Of a stretch of 64,000 nucleotides of DNA, positions 19,199-27,738 are shown one piece after another; the stretch's first letter is position 1; each line of letters starts with the position of its first letter. The stretch lies in assembly GCA_934130085.1 (NCBI GenBank), contig CAKOXK010000003.1, positions 62,001 through 126,000 on the forward strand, written 5' to 3'. The DNA comes from an uncultured Clostridia bacterium (GTDB lineage Bacteria > Bacillota > Clostridia > TANB77 > CAG-508). A program made the position numbers and the translations under genes. The notes below the pieces were generated by a model. That model worked only from the letters and a program-made list of their open reading frames with translations. It was not told the origin of the DNA and searched no databases.

Positions 19199-20323
19199 TT
19201 ATCCCGCGTTTTCTGACAAGTATTTTGCTAGTACATATCCAACTGTTCCTGATGATGTTTTTACTTTATACCATTCCGGATTTGACGTATCAAGTACCTC
19301 TAGTGCACTATTTTTTTCTGCACTGTTTAGTATAGTTGCTGTTGTTGATGCTTCTTTTCTAATATTTACTGCATCAACATTTATATACATTGTTTTTTTA
19401 CTATTTGATGTAGCTTCTGTTTCTCCATTTACTGGATCTTTTGAATTTTTGCTTTCTGAGTCTTGGTTATTTTCATTGTTTTTGCTGCTATCATTATTAG
19501 TAGCATCAGAATTATCATTTTCAGAATTATTATTATTATCTGAATTTGCTTTATTGTTTTGGTTGTTCTCTTGATTATTCTCATCTGAATTTTGAGTATT
19601 TTTATTTGTTGTGTTTTCAACATTTTTTGTGTTATTCGTTGGTAAATATATTGTTTGTGATTCAAGTTCTTCTTTATTTACCCATCCGCTCTTTTTTGAG
19701 CCTCTTATATATGCCCACTTACCATTGATTGAAACTAGCATAACATCTTCATCTTTTGCAATTGTTCCAAGTTTTGATGAATTTAATAATGGCAAAACAT
19801 ATATTTCTGTTTCATTTTTTATTTTAGTTTTATTCTTTTCTATTGCTTCTTTTTCTGTTAAAAGTTCATTGCTTTCGTTTGAGCTCTCCGAATCATTCTT
19901 CGCGTTATTTTCTATGTTTTCTGCATTATTTGTATTTTGATTATCGTTTGTATTTGAACTATCATTGTTGTTTTCACTATCTTTATTGTTATCTACGTTT
20001 TTACTCTCTCCTTCAGATGAAACAGATGTGTTTACTTTTACAAATTGTTTGCTTACATATCCTTCTATCGAATTATATCTTACTTTGTAGAAATCACCTT
20101 CCGTTCCCTCTACCGTAAGACTTGCTCCTTTTTTCAAGCTTTGAATTATTTCTGCTGATGATGAAGCTTTTTGTCTGAAATTAACATTGTCAGCTGTAAC
20201 TGTTCCACTTTCTGATGCAAATACACTTTTATTTATACTTAACATTTCAGTCATTGCTATGATTATTAGCATTACTATTGATGCTATCATTGTTTTAGAA
20301 AATATTGATTTAATCTTTCTCAT
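19199..20323 (-). CDS. Secreted three-SH3-domain protein
   Basis: This is a 374-aa protein with an N-terminal signal or anchor helix (about residues 10-33). Three bacterial SH3 domains follow: about 36-95 (V-N-F-R-Q-K-A-S-S-S), 165-220 (weaker, ends G-W-V-N-K-E-E-L) and 310-370 (V-N-I-R-K-E-A-S-T-T, G-Y-V-L-A-K-Y-L). Linkers between them are long and made almost only of N, S, D and E. Such domains usually bind cell wall peptides, so a wall-associated role is likely. comEC starts about 50 bp downstream, so the two may be one transcript. No enzymatic domain is visible. Confidence 0.88.
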   Translation of the reverse strand: MRKIKSIFSKTMIASIVMLIIIAMTEMLSINKSVFASESGTVTADNVNFRQKASSSAEIIQSLKKGASLTVEGTEGDFYKVRYNSIEGYVSKQFVKVNTSVSSEGESKNVDNNKDSENNNDSSNTNDNQNTNNAENIENNAKNDSESSNESNELLTEKEAIEKNKTKIKNETEIYVLPLLNSSKLGTIAKDEDVMLVSINGKWAYIRGSKKSGWVNKEELESQTIYLPTNNTKNVENTTNKNTQNSDENNQENNQNNKANSDNNNNSENDNSDATNNDSSKNNENNQDSESKNSKDPVNGETEATSNSKKTMYINVDAVNIRKEASTTATILNSAEKNSALEVLDTSNPEWYKVKTSSGTVGYVLAKYLSENAG

Positions 20324-20378
20324 TAATTAAACACTAACCCTTAAAATAAGGGTCTTCCTTTCTTGTTATGACGGCTTA

Positions 20379-20407
20379 AGTATATAATGATTTGTCTTAA
20401 AAGTCAA
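20379..20407 (-). promoter_or_regulatory. SigA promoter for the SH3-domain protein
   Basis: Minus strand: TTGACT (20407-20402), 17-bp spacer, TATACT (20384-20379). A small hairpin, CCCTTATTTTAAGGG, lies in the leader just before the ATG at 20323. Confidence 0.8.
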
Positions 20408-20421
20408 GTAAAATCAAGTGA

Positions 20422-20688
20422 ATGCACAATCCAAATCTCAAAGGGGTCGAAATCGACACCTTTAAATCAGAAGCAGGTACTCATTATTTTACAATGTCCC
20501 CACAGAGATGGATTAAAGAAACTAATGCAATAGGTATTATTTCAAAGTCTGGTAACAATGGTGGAACATATGCACATCCAGATATTGCATTTGAGTTTGC
20601 TAGTTGGATTAGTCCAGAATTTAATTTGTATTTAATAACTGAAAAAAAATTTCAAAATATGTTAAAAAATAAAAGAAAAAAAGCATAA
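20422..20688 (+). pseudogene. KilA-N domain remnant
   Basis: The 88-codon frame encodes N-P-N-L-K-G-V-E-I-D-T-F-K, R-W-I-K-E-T-N-A-I-G-I-I-S-K and H-P-D-I-A-F-E-F-A-S-W-I-S-P-E-F, the central part of the KilA-N DNA-binding domain found in phage and mobile-element proteins. The domain's N-terminal portion and the usual C-terminal effector part are missing. The tail becomes Lys-rich and stops. No good ribosome binding site precedes the ATG. It is the only plus-strand coding trace for many kilobases and lies between the SH3 promoter and the tuf terminator, so it looks like a relic of a mobile element. Confidence 0.8.
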
Positions 20689-20695
20689 AAAAAGC

Positions 20696-20743
20696 CTTAG
20701 GAGCATTTTAATAAGGACAATTCTTATTAAAAATGCTCCTAAG
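20696..20743. terminator. Bidirectional terminator between the KilA-N remnant and tuf
   Basis: The arms CTTAGGAGCATTTTAATAAG and CTTATTAAAAATGCTCCTAAG pair with a single bulge around a 7-nt loop. T-runs follow on both strands (plus: TTTTTTTATT; minus: GGCTTTTTTTA). It ends the str operon. Confidence 0.92.
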
Positions 20744-20775
20744 TAGCATCTTTTTTTATTCAATTCGAGTGTTTA

Positions 20776-21978
20776 TTACTCAATTATATCTGATACAACA
20801 CCAGAACCAACTGTTCTACCACCTTCACGGATAGCGAATCTTAATCCCTTCTCAATAGCGATTGGAGTGATTAATTCAATTGTCATGTCAATGTTATCAC
20901 CTGGCATAACCATTTCTGTTCCTTGTGGTAATTCAATTGTACCTGTAACGTCTGTTGTTCTGAAATAGAATTGTGGTCTGTAACCATTGAAGAATGGTGT
21001 ATGACGTCCACCTTCATCAGCTGTTAGTACGTAAACTTGAGATTTGAATTTTGTATGTGGATGAATTGTTCCTGGTTTTGCAAGAACTTGACCTCTCTCA
21101 ACTTCTGTTCTTTGGATTCCTCTTAATAGAACACCTATGTTGTCACCAGCTTCAGCCTCATCAAGACTCTTTCTAAACATTTCAAGACCTGTAACAACAG
21201 TTTGTTTCTTCTCTTTAGATAGACCAACTATTTCAACTGTATCTTGAACTTTTAATTGTCCTCTTTCAACTCTACCTGTTACAACTGTTCCTCTTCCTGA
21301 AATTGTCATAACATCCTCAATTGGCATTAAGAATGGTTGATCAATTGGTCTTTCAGGTGTAGGAATATAGCTGTCAACTGCATCCATTAATTCTTTGATG
21401 CATTGATATTCTGGAGCATTTGGATCTGTTGATTTGCTCTCTAGAACTTTTAGTGATGATCCCTTGATAACTGGAACTTCATCTCCAGGGAAATCATAAC
21501 TTGTTAATAAGTCTCTAACTTCCATTTCAACTAATTCAAGTAATTCTGGATCGTCAACCATATCGCATTTATTTAAGTAAACAACGATGTATTTAACACC
21601 TACTTGTCTTGCTAGTAAGATATGCTCTCTTGTTTGAGGCATTGGGCCATCAGCTGCTGAAACAACTAGTATAGCACCATCCATTTGAGCAGCACCAGTG
21701 ATCATGTTCTTTACGTAGTCAGCATGACCTGGGCAGTCAACGTGAGCATAATGTCTCTTCTCTGTTTCATACTCAACATGAGCTGTGTTAATTGTTATAC
21801 CTCTAGCTTTTTCTTCTGGGGCGCTATCAATTGCAGCATAGTCTTCAAACTTTGCTTTACCTTGTAAGCTTAACCATTTTGTAATAGCTGCTGTTGTTGT
21901 TGTTTTACCATGGTCAACGTGACCAATTGTACCAATATTAACATGTGGCTTATTTCTAACGAATTTTTCCTTAGCCAT
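20776..21978 (-). CDS. tuf: Elongation factor Tu
   Basis: This 400-aa GTPase delivers aminoacyl-tRNA to the ribosome. G-H-V-D-H-G-K-T lies near residue 19, D-C-P-G-H-A-D-Y near 81 and N-K-C-D near 136, followed by the two beta-barrel domains ending in [10 protein letters not shown]. It is the last gene of the rpsL-rpsG-fusA-tuf order, 103 bp after fusA, and is followed by a strong bidirectional terminator. Confidence 0.98.
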   Translation of the reverse strand: MAKEKFVRNKPHVNIGTIGHVDHGKTTTTAAITKWLSLQGKAKFEDYAAIDSAPEEKARGITINTAHVEYETEKRHYAHVDCPGHADYVKNMITGAAQMDGAILVVSAADGPMPQTREHILLARQVGVKYIVVYLNKCDMVDDPELLELVEMEVRDLLTSYDFPGDEVPVIKGSSLKVLESKSTDPNAPEYQCIKELMDAVDSYIPTPERPIDQPFLMPIEDVMTISGRGTVVTGRVERGQLKVQDTVEIVGLSKEKKQTVVTGLEMFRKSLDEAEAGDNIGVLLRGIQRTEVERGQVLAKPGTIHPHTKFKSQVYVLTADEGGRHTPFFNGYRPQFYFRTTDVTGTIELPQGTEMVMPGDNIDMTIELITPIAIEKGLRFAIREGGRTVGSGVVSDIIE

Positions 21979-22081
21979 TTTAAAATCCTCCTTGAAAATA
22001 ATTTATTAATTTAATATTAATAACTTGTTTTAATGCATTTTCATTCTATAATAATTTTTGTAAAAATGCAAGTGTTTTTAA

Positions 22082-24175
22082 TTATTCAGCGTTTTTCTTT
22101 GATCTTTCTGATACGATTTGATCAAGTACTGATTTTGGAACTTCTTCATAATGAGATGGTTCCATTGAATATGTTCCTCTACCTTGTGTTTTTGAACGTA
22201 GGTCTGTTGCATATCCGAACATCTCTGATAATGGAATAAAGCCTCTAATAACTTGGTTACCTGATCTTGCTTCCATTCCTTCCATTCTACCACGTCTAGC
22301 ATTAATGTCGCCTATAACATCTCCCATGTATTCTTCTGGAACTGTTATTTCAACTCTCATGATAGGCTCTAATAGAATAGATTTTGCTTGTCTACAACCC
22401 TCTTTGAATGCCATAGATGCGGCAACCTTGAAGGCCATTTCTGATGAATCTACCTCATGGTAAGAACCATCAACTAAAGTACATTTGAAATCAATAACTG
22501 GGTATCCTGCAAGAATACCTGTCATTGCAGCTTCTCTCATACCATCTTCAACTGGTTTGATGTATTCTTTTGGAACAGCACCACCAACGATTTTGTTCTC
22601 AAATTGTACACCTGAACCTGGTTCAAGTGGTTCCATCTCAAACCATACATCACCGTATTGTCCGTGACCACCTGATTGACGTACGAATTTACCTTGTACT
22701 CTAACTTTATTTTTGATTGTTTCTTTGTAAGAAACTTGTGGTTTACCTTCTGTACATTCTACTTTGAATTCTCTCTTTAATCTGTCAACGATAATATCAA
22801 GGTGAAGCTCACCCATACCAGCGATGATTGTTTGACCTGATTCTTTATCAGTCCATGTTTTGAATGTAGGATCTTCTTCTGCTAGTTTTGCTAAAGCAAT
22901 TCCTAATTTTTCGCTGTTAGCTTTATCTTTAGGCTCAATTGCTATATCAATAACTGGCTCTGGGAATTCCATTGATTCAAGTATAACTGGATGATCAGGA
23001 TCACATAAAGTATCACCTGTAGAAACATCTTTTAAACCAACTGCTGCTGCAATATCACCTGCATATACTTTTTCAATATCTTGTCTGTGATTTGCATGCA
23101 TTAATAGAATTCTTCCTAATCTATCTTTTTTATCCTTTGTTGCATTAAGGATAGTTGCACCTGCATCGCAAGTACCTGAATATACTCTAAAGAAGCATAA
23201 TTTTCCAACAAATGGGTCAGTCATAATCTTGAAAGCTAAAGCTGAGAATGGTTCTGAATCAGATGTTTTTCTTTCAACTTCGTTTCCTGCCTCATCAACA
23301 CCCTTAACATCAGGAATATCTGTTGGAGCTGGTAAGTAATCAACAATAGCATCAAGTAACTCTTGAACACCTTTGTTTTTATATGAAGATCCGCATGTTA
23401 CTGGAACTAGTTTGTTCGATAATGTTCCTTTTCTAAGACCTTCTTTTATTTCTTCGGCTGTAAGTTCTTCGCCATCAAGATATTTCATCATTAATTCATC
23501 ATCTTGTTCAGCTGCTGCTTCAACCATTTCTTGATGATATTTTTTTGCGTCTTCTAGTAAATCAGCTGGAATATCTTCCTCAGTAATTTCTTTACCTTGG
23601 TCTTCGTTCTTTTGAATATATGCCTTCATTTTGATTAAGTCAACGATTCCTTGGAATACGTCTTCTTTACCAACTGGAAGTTGAACTGGAACTGGATGAC
23701 AGTTTAATCTGTCTTTCATTTGCTCTACGCAAGAATAGAAATCAGCTCCGGTAACATCCATCTTATTAACATAAGCAATTCTTGGAACCTTATATTTATC
23801 AGCTTGTCTCCAAACTGTTTCTGATTGTGGCTGTACACCACCTTTAGCTGCTAAAACTAATACTGAACCATCAAGTACTCTAAGAGATCTTTCAACTTCT
23901 ACTGTGAAGTCAACGTGACCTGGAGTATCAATAATATTAATTCTGTAACCTTTCCAATGGCATGTTGTTGCAGCTGATGTGATTGTGATACCTCTTTCTT
24001 GCTCTTGAGCCATCCAATCCATTGTTGCTTGGCCATCATGAACCTCACCAATTTTGTGAGTTCTACCAGTATAGAAAAGTATTCTTTCTGTTGTGGTAGT
24101 TTTTCCAGCATCAATGTGAGCCATGATTCCTATATTTCTAGTTTTCTCTAAAGGAAACTCTCTTGTGTTTGCCAT
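22082..24175 (-). CDS. fusA: Elongation factor G
   Basis: This 697-aa translocation GTPase has [12 protein letters not shown] near residue 17, R-G-I-T-I-T in switch I and D-T-P-G-H-V-D-F. The domain IV and V sequences typical of bacterial EF-G follow. The length matches the family. It lies between rpsG and tuf in the str operon, with AAAGGAG before the ATG. Confidence 0.98.
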   Translation of the reverse strand: MANTREFPLEKTRNIGIMAHIDAGKTTTTERILFYTGRTHKIGEVHDGQATMDWMAQEQERGITITSAATTCHWKGYRINIIDTPGHVDFTVEVERSLRVLDGSVLVLAAKGGVQPQSETVWRQADKYKVPRIAYVNKMDVTGADFYSCVEQMKDRLNCHPVPVQLPVGKEDVFQGIVDLIKMKAYIQKNEDQGKEITEEDIPADLLEDAKKYHQEMVEAAAEQDDELMMKYLDGEELTAEEIKEGLRKGTLSNKLVPVTCGSSYKNKGVQELLDAIVDYLPAPTDIPDVKGVDEAGNEVERKTSDSEPFSALAFKIMTDPFVGKLCFFRVYSGTCDAGATILNATKDKKDRLGRILLMHANHRQDIEKVYAGDIAAAVGLKDVSTGDTLCDPDHPVILESMEFPEPVIDIAIEPKDKANSEKLGIALAKLAEEDPTFKTWTDKESGQTIIAGMGELHLDIIVDRLKREFKVECTEGKPQVSYKETIKNKVRVQGKFVRQSGGHGQYGDVWFEMEPLEPGSGVQFENKIVGGAVPKEYIKPVEDGMREAAMTGILAGYPVIDFKCTLVDGSYHEVDSSEMAFKVAASMAFKEGCRQAKSILLEPIMRVEITVPEEYMGDVIGDINARRGRMEGMEARSGNQVIRGFIPLSEMFGYATDLRSKTQGRGTYSMEPSHYEEVPKSVLDQIVSERSKKNAE

Positions 24176-24239
24176 ATTTACTCCTTTCTACATATTATAG
24201 ATAATTCTATTGTAGATAATTTCTCTTATTATTTCAATT

Positions 24240-24710
24240 TTAGAATTTGTAATGAGCAAAAGCTTTGTTTGCTTCAGCCATTTTGTGCATATCTTCTTTC
24301 TTTCTAAATGCTCCACCATTTCCTTGAGTAGCATCCATTATTTCAGCTGCTAGTTTTTCAGCCATTGTTTTTTCATTTCTTTTTCTGGCATATAAAACTA
24401 ACCATCTTAAACCTAATGTTTGTCTTCTTTCAGGTCTGATTTCAAGTGGAACTTGGTATGTTGCACCACCAACTCTTCTTGCTTTAACTTCAAGAACAGG
24501 CATTACGTTATTTAATGCATCTTGGAAAACCTCAAGTGGTTCTTTTTCAGTTTTTTGTTTGATTATATCAAATGCATCATAAACTATTGTTTGTGCAACT
24601 GTTTTTTTACCGTCTAACATAACATTGTTGATTAATTTTGTAACAACCTTGCTATTGTATATTGGATCTGGTAAAACATCTCTTTTTGCTATGAATCCTT
24701 TTCTTGGCAC
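24240..24710 (-). CDS. rpsG: 30S ribosomal protein S7
   Basis: The start is taken as GTG at 24710, giving M-P-R-K-G and exactly 156 aa, the usual S7 length. AAGGAGGG lies 7 nt upstream of that GTG. An in-frame ATG at 24749 would add 13 residues, foreign to S7, and would contain the ribosome binding site. S7 nucleates the head of the small subunit and, in E. coli, represses its own operon. Structured RNA upstream (24754-24870) could be the corresponding site here. Confidence 0.97.
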   Translation of the reverse strand: MPRKGFIAKRDVLPDPIYNSKVVTKLINNVMLDGKKTVAQTIVYDAFDIIKQKTEKEPLEVFQDALNNVMPVLEVKARRVGGATYQVPLEIRPERRQTLGLRWLVLYARKRNEKTMAEKLAAEIMDATQGNGGAFRKKEDMHKMAEANKAFAHYKF

Positions 24711-24753
24711 TTTTCTTCCCTCCTTTATAAAATTAATGTTTTTAAACATTTTT

Positions 24754-24870
24754 GGTACTCTTAGAAATTTTTTACTAATGCATTATTTTGCATAGTTTCT
24801 TCAAAAATTTCTACGTTAAGTGCAATCTATTTTTAATTTAAGTACTACTTAATTATCAATTTATTGCACC
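24754..24870 (-). promoter_or_regulatory. Two stem-loops in the rpsL-rpsG intergenic mRNA
   Basis: On the minus strand, GTGCAAT (near 24869) can pair with ATTGCAC (24826-24820). AGAAATTTTT (24812-24803) can pair with AAAAATTTCT (24772-24763). The gap of more than 200 bp between rpsL and rpsG is long for a ribosomal operon. In E. coli, S7 binds the equivalent spacer; a similar role here is inference only. Confidence 0.45.
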
Positions 24871-24924
24871 ATTTTAGATCTTATTATTTTATTAATAAAA
24901 TCTTGCTAAGTTTAAAGCGAACCA

Positions 24925-25338
24925 TTATTTCTTAGGTTTCTTTGCTCCATACTTAGATCTTGCTTGCATTCTGTCTTTAACACCTGCGGTATCAAGTGTA
25001 CCTCTGATGATGTGATATCTAACACCTGGAAGATCTTTTACTCTTCCGCCTCTAATAAGAACAACGCTGTGCTCTTGTAGATTGTGTCCGATTCCTGGAA
25101 TGTAAGATGTTACTTCATAACCATTTGATAATCTAACCCTTGCAACTTTTCTTAATGCTGAGTTTGGCTTCTTAGGTGTAACTGTTTTTACAACTGTACA
25201 TACACCTCTTTTTTGTGGAGCTCTTGCATTAGTTTGCTTGCTTTTCATAGTATTTAAACCATGTTGTAAAGCAGGTGATTTAGATTTAGATTTTGAAGTT
25301 TGTCTTCCTTTTCTAACTAATTGATTAATTGTTGGCAC
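24925..25338 (-). CDS. rpsL: 30S ribosomal protein S12
   Basis: This 137-aa protein starts with GTG ([11 protein letters not shown]) preceded by AGGAGGTG. The conserved decoding-centre segments [12 protein letters not shown] and the P-G-V-R-Y-H-like [10 protein letters not shown] are present. The residues around K-P-N look wild-type with respect to the known streptomycin-resistance positions. It is first in the str operon and follows a strong promoter and leader hairpin. Confidence 0.98.
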   Translation of the reverse strand: MPTINQLVRKGRQTSKSKSKSPALQHGLNTMKSKQTNARAPQKRGVCTVVKTVTPKKPNSALRKVARVRLSNGYEVTSYIPGIGHNLQEHSVVLIRGGRVKDLPGVRYHIIRGTLDTAGVKDRMQARSKYGAKKPKK

Positions 25339-25368
25339 TTAAATTTCACCTCCTAATAAAAAAATAAA

Positions 25369-25415
25369 ATACTGTTACAAATTTGCAATATTATTGCATT
25401 GTATTGTAACAGTAT
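25369..25415 (-). promoter_or_regulatory. Terminator-like hairpin at the 5' end of the str mRNA
   Basis: The arms ATACTGTTACAA and TTTGTAACAGTAT pair, with an inner TGCAATA/ATATTGCA stem. The hairpin is followed by TTTTATTTTTTTA and then the rpsL ribosome binding site. It starts at the predicted transcription start, so it may act as an attenuator or a 5' protective structure. Confidence 0.65.
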
Positions 25416-25416
25416 C

Positions 25417-25445
25417 ATTTTACCATCAAGCATACACTTTGTCAA
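25417..25445 (-). promoter_or_regulatory. SigA promoter of the str operon
   Basis: Minus strand: TTGACA (25445-25440), 17-bp spacer, TAAAAT (25422-25417). It is placed about 80 bp before rpsL. Confidence 0.85.
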
Positions 25446-25580
25446 TATATCTTGAAAGTTTATTTACGTAAATTTATTAGCTAAAATTTTAACTTGCGCA
25501 TCTTTTCTCGTTCATTCTTGTACAAGTTTTAAATTTGCGTACAGAATTGTGTTTTCTTCTTTTCACTTGATGTAGATTTA

Positions 25581-27155
25581 CTAACGTTCATTCTCCTCAT
25601 TTTCTCTTCTAACTTGCTTTTTAGCTTTGTTTAATTCTCGTTCTGCATCTTTTTTAAATAATGTTTCTACATAATCAAAATTTTCTGAATTTGTGTATCC
25701 ATTTTTTAAATTCTCGCGGAATTCTTTTGAATTACCTTGGTTATTTATTATATTTTCTGCAGCTCTTCCATATACATTTGCTATGTTATCATTATATTTG
25801 TAAGACTTTTCTTCTGCATTTCTAATTGGATCTATGAAAGTAGCTGCATTTATCTTTCCTTCAGAATCCATCATTATTTTAAAAGATTTACTTTTAACAA
25901 TATTCAAGCCTTTTTCTACTTGCTTTGACAAACCATGTTTTTGATTATATTCATTAAATGATTTTGTAGCATCTTTGCTCATCATTAAAGCATCTCTATA
26001 AGCAGATCTTAAAGCTCTTATATCTTCAGGAACTGCAACCTTTTCTATATTTTGATTTTTCATTACGTTATCAATTTTATCTTGAAAATCTTGGCTTTTT
26101 TGTATCTCTTCATCACTTAAGGCTCTTTCACCAGAAGGTAATGTTTTAGTTTGTAATCTTTTTATAAATCTTTTTATAGAGTTTAAAAAACCTCTAAATC
26201 CCGTTGTAGCTTCTTTTCTAGTGGGTTCTACATCTGTAGGTATTATTTCATATTTCTCACCAGGAAGAGGCTCTGCATTTGCTAACATTTCATAAGTTTG
26301 TTTGTCCTTTTCTTCTTGATTTAATGTATTATCACTTAGTACCTCACTCTTAATTGTAGGATCTTCTACTTTTATTAGGTAATTAAATTTTGCAACTTCT
26401 GACTCTAAAGCTTTTCTGTCTTCTAAGCTAAACTCTCCACCGTTTTGAATTTTTCTTGCACGAATTTGCTCAATGTTAGAGTAAACCTTTGCACATTCAG
26501 GATCGCTACTAACAAGTAATTTAAGAGCTCTATTCTCGTCTCTTTTTGTAGCAAGAACATTCTCATATTTCTCTTTGAAAACATTATCAGAATCAAGCTT
26601 CTCTTTAAGTTTATCCATACTAGTAATTTTGGCTTTATTCTGGATAGCCTTTTCTCCATATTTAGTAGCTTGTTCTTGATATTTGCTTTGTTTATAACTA
26701 TCAAACCATGCCTTAAATTCTGGATCATTTCTAAAGAATTTCTCAAGATTATCAAGCTGAGAATCAGCCTTATCAGCCTCAGATTTCATTTGACGAGCCA
26801 TCTTCTTATACATTTCTGACTTATTCTTTTCTTTAGCAAGTTCACTTTTGATTTCATCAAGTTCAGCATCAATATTTCTGCTTGAATTTTCTTTAACCTC
26901 ACCGCCAAATCTTTTAGCAAATTCTTCTTGCTCTTTTTGATATTGTAATTCATTCTTTCTAAAATTCTCTAACATCTGGCATCTTTTTTCAAGAATAGAA
27001 ATCTTATTCTCAATTTTTTCAATCTCACTTTGAGCAAGATCTTGTCTCTTTCTTCTATCAGCCAATACTGGAGCTAATCTTCTATTAGTTTCGCCAGCAT
27101 TAATAATTAACGCTCTAGCATCCTTCTTTGATATCTTATTATCACTTACACGCAT
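25581..27155 (-). CDS. Large coiled-coil protein of unknown function
   Basis: This is a 524-aa, highly charged, predominantly helical protein. Heptad-like segments cover about residues 35-150 (I-E-K-I-E-N-K-I-S-I-L-E-K-R and similar). A Lys/Glu-rich middle and a second helical part follow to the C-terminus. No signal peptide, membrane helix or catalytic motif is evident. AAGGGAG precedes the ATG. A small charged gene lies 27 bp upstream on the same strand, so they probably form one transcript. I do not recognise the family. Confidence 0.75.
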   Translation of the reverse strand: MRVSDNKISKKDARALIINAGETNRRLAPVLADRRKRQDLAQSEIEKIENKISILEKRCQMLENFRKNELQYQKEQEEFAKRFGGEVKENSSRNIDAELDEIKSELAKEKNKSEMYKKMARQMKSEADKADSQLDNLEKFFRNDPEFKAWFDSYKQSKYQEQATKYGEKAIQNKAKITSMDKLKEKLDSDNVFKEKYENVLATKRDENRALKLLVSSDPECAKVYSNIEQIRARKIQNGGEFSLEDRKALESEVAKFNYLIKVEDPTIKSEVLSDNTLNQEEKDKQTYEMLANAEPLPGEKYEIIPTDVEPTRKEATTGFRGFLNSIKRFIKRLQTKTLPSGERALSDEEIQKSQDFQDKIDNVMKNQNIEKVAVPEDIRALRSAYRDALMMSKDATKSFNEYNQKHGLSKQVEKGLNIVKSKSFKIMMDSEGKINAATFIDPIRNAEEKSYKYNDNIANVYGRAAENIINNQGNSKEFRENLKNGYTNSENFDYVETLFKKDAERELNKAKKQVRRENEENER

Positions 27156-27182
27156 TTTAATTTTCTCCCTTCTAAACTAACC

Positions 27183-27329
27183 TTAAGAATTTAAAATTTT
27201 ATTACATCTTTCGATTAACTCATCACATTTCTTTTCCATAGCATCCCAGCCATTTTTTAAATCCTCAGCCTCAGCTTTAAGTTCTGCAGTTTCTTTTATA
27301 ATATCTTTATCTTTTTGTTTTTTATCCAT
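27183..27329 (-). CDS. Small charged coiled-coil protein
   Basis: This 48-aa protein (M-D-K-K-Q-K-D-K-D ... C-N-K-I-L-N-S) is nearly all helix-forming charged residues. The start at 27329 is chosen because AAAGGAG precedes it, 7 nt away. An upstream in-frame start at 27365 would place that site inside the gene. It lies just before the 524-aa coiled-coil gene and may partner with it. Function unknown. Confidence 0.6.
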   Translation of the reverse strand: MDKKQKDKDIIKETAELKAEAEDLKNGWDAMEKKCDELIERCNKILNS

Positions 27330-27453
27330 AAAACTTCTCCTTTGCAAAAATCTTTTATTACACAATTTTATTATAAGCCTTATAGTGAGCCTATGTCAAT
27401 AAATCTGCATGATTTTTACATAAAAAATTAATATTTTCTTAACTAAACATAAC

Positions 27454-27593
27454 GAAGATTTAATATTATATTGTTTAAGATACCGCGCAGCGATCAAGCG
27501 AAGCGCGAATGGTGCAATCTTCCGAAAGTTATTTTGACTAACGAAGATTGCAGTAGGCAAGGTATCGAAAAAACAATATAATATTAAATCTTC
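27454..27593. repeat. 140-bp inverted-repeat element (MITE-like or structured RNA)
   Basis: The ends are inverted copies sharing GAAGATTTAATATTATATTG followed by TTT, and both then lead into GATACC-type sequence. Inside is a second pair, GCAATCTTC and GAAGATTGC, and a patch richer in G and C (GCGCAGCG, AGCGAAGCGCG). No T-run follows on the minus strand, so it is not a standard terminator for trmFO. It could be a small non-autonomous mobile element or a folded RNA. Confidence 0.65.
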
Positions 27594-27738
27594 TTTTTTC
27601 AAATATGATTTACTTTTTCAGTTATCCCCCAAGAAAAAATTATTTAAGCATTAAATTTGTATATGTGTATATGTTTTAGTTTTATACTTATTTTAGAGTT
27701 TTCATTTCTGTTGATTTTAAGATGTAGATAGTATCATC

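Noticed and set aside
24711..24749. Longer N-terminus for S7 starting at 24749.
   Set aside because: It would include the ribosome binding site and add 13 residues absent from S7 proteins.
27454..27593. Inverted repeat considered as an integron attC site.
   Set aside because: The RYYYAAC and GTTRRRY ends required for attC are missing.
27396..27602. 68-aa open frame on the minus strand.
   Set aside because: It lies inside the 140-bp inverted-repeat element, has no ribosome binding site and no protein-like pattern.
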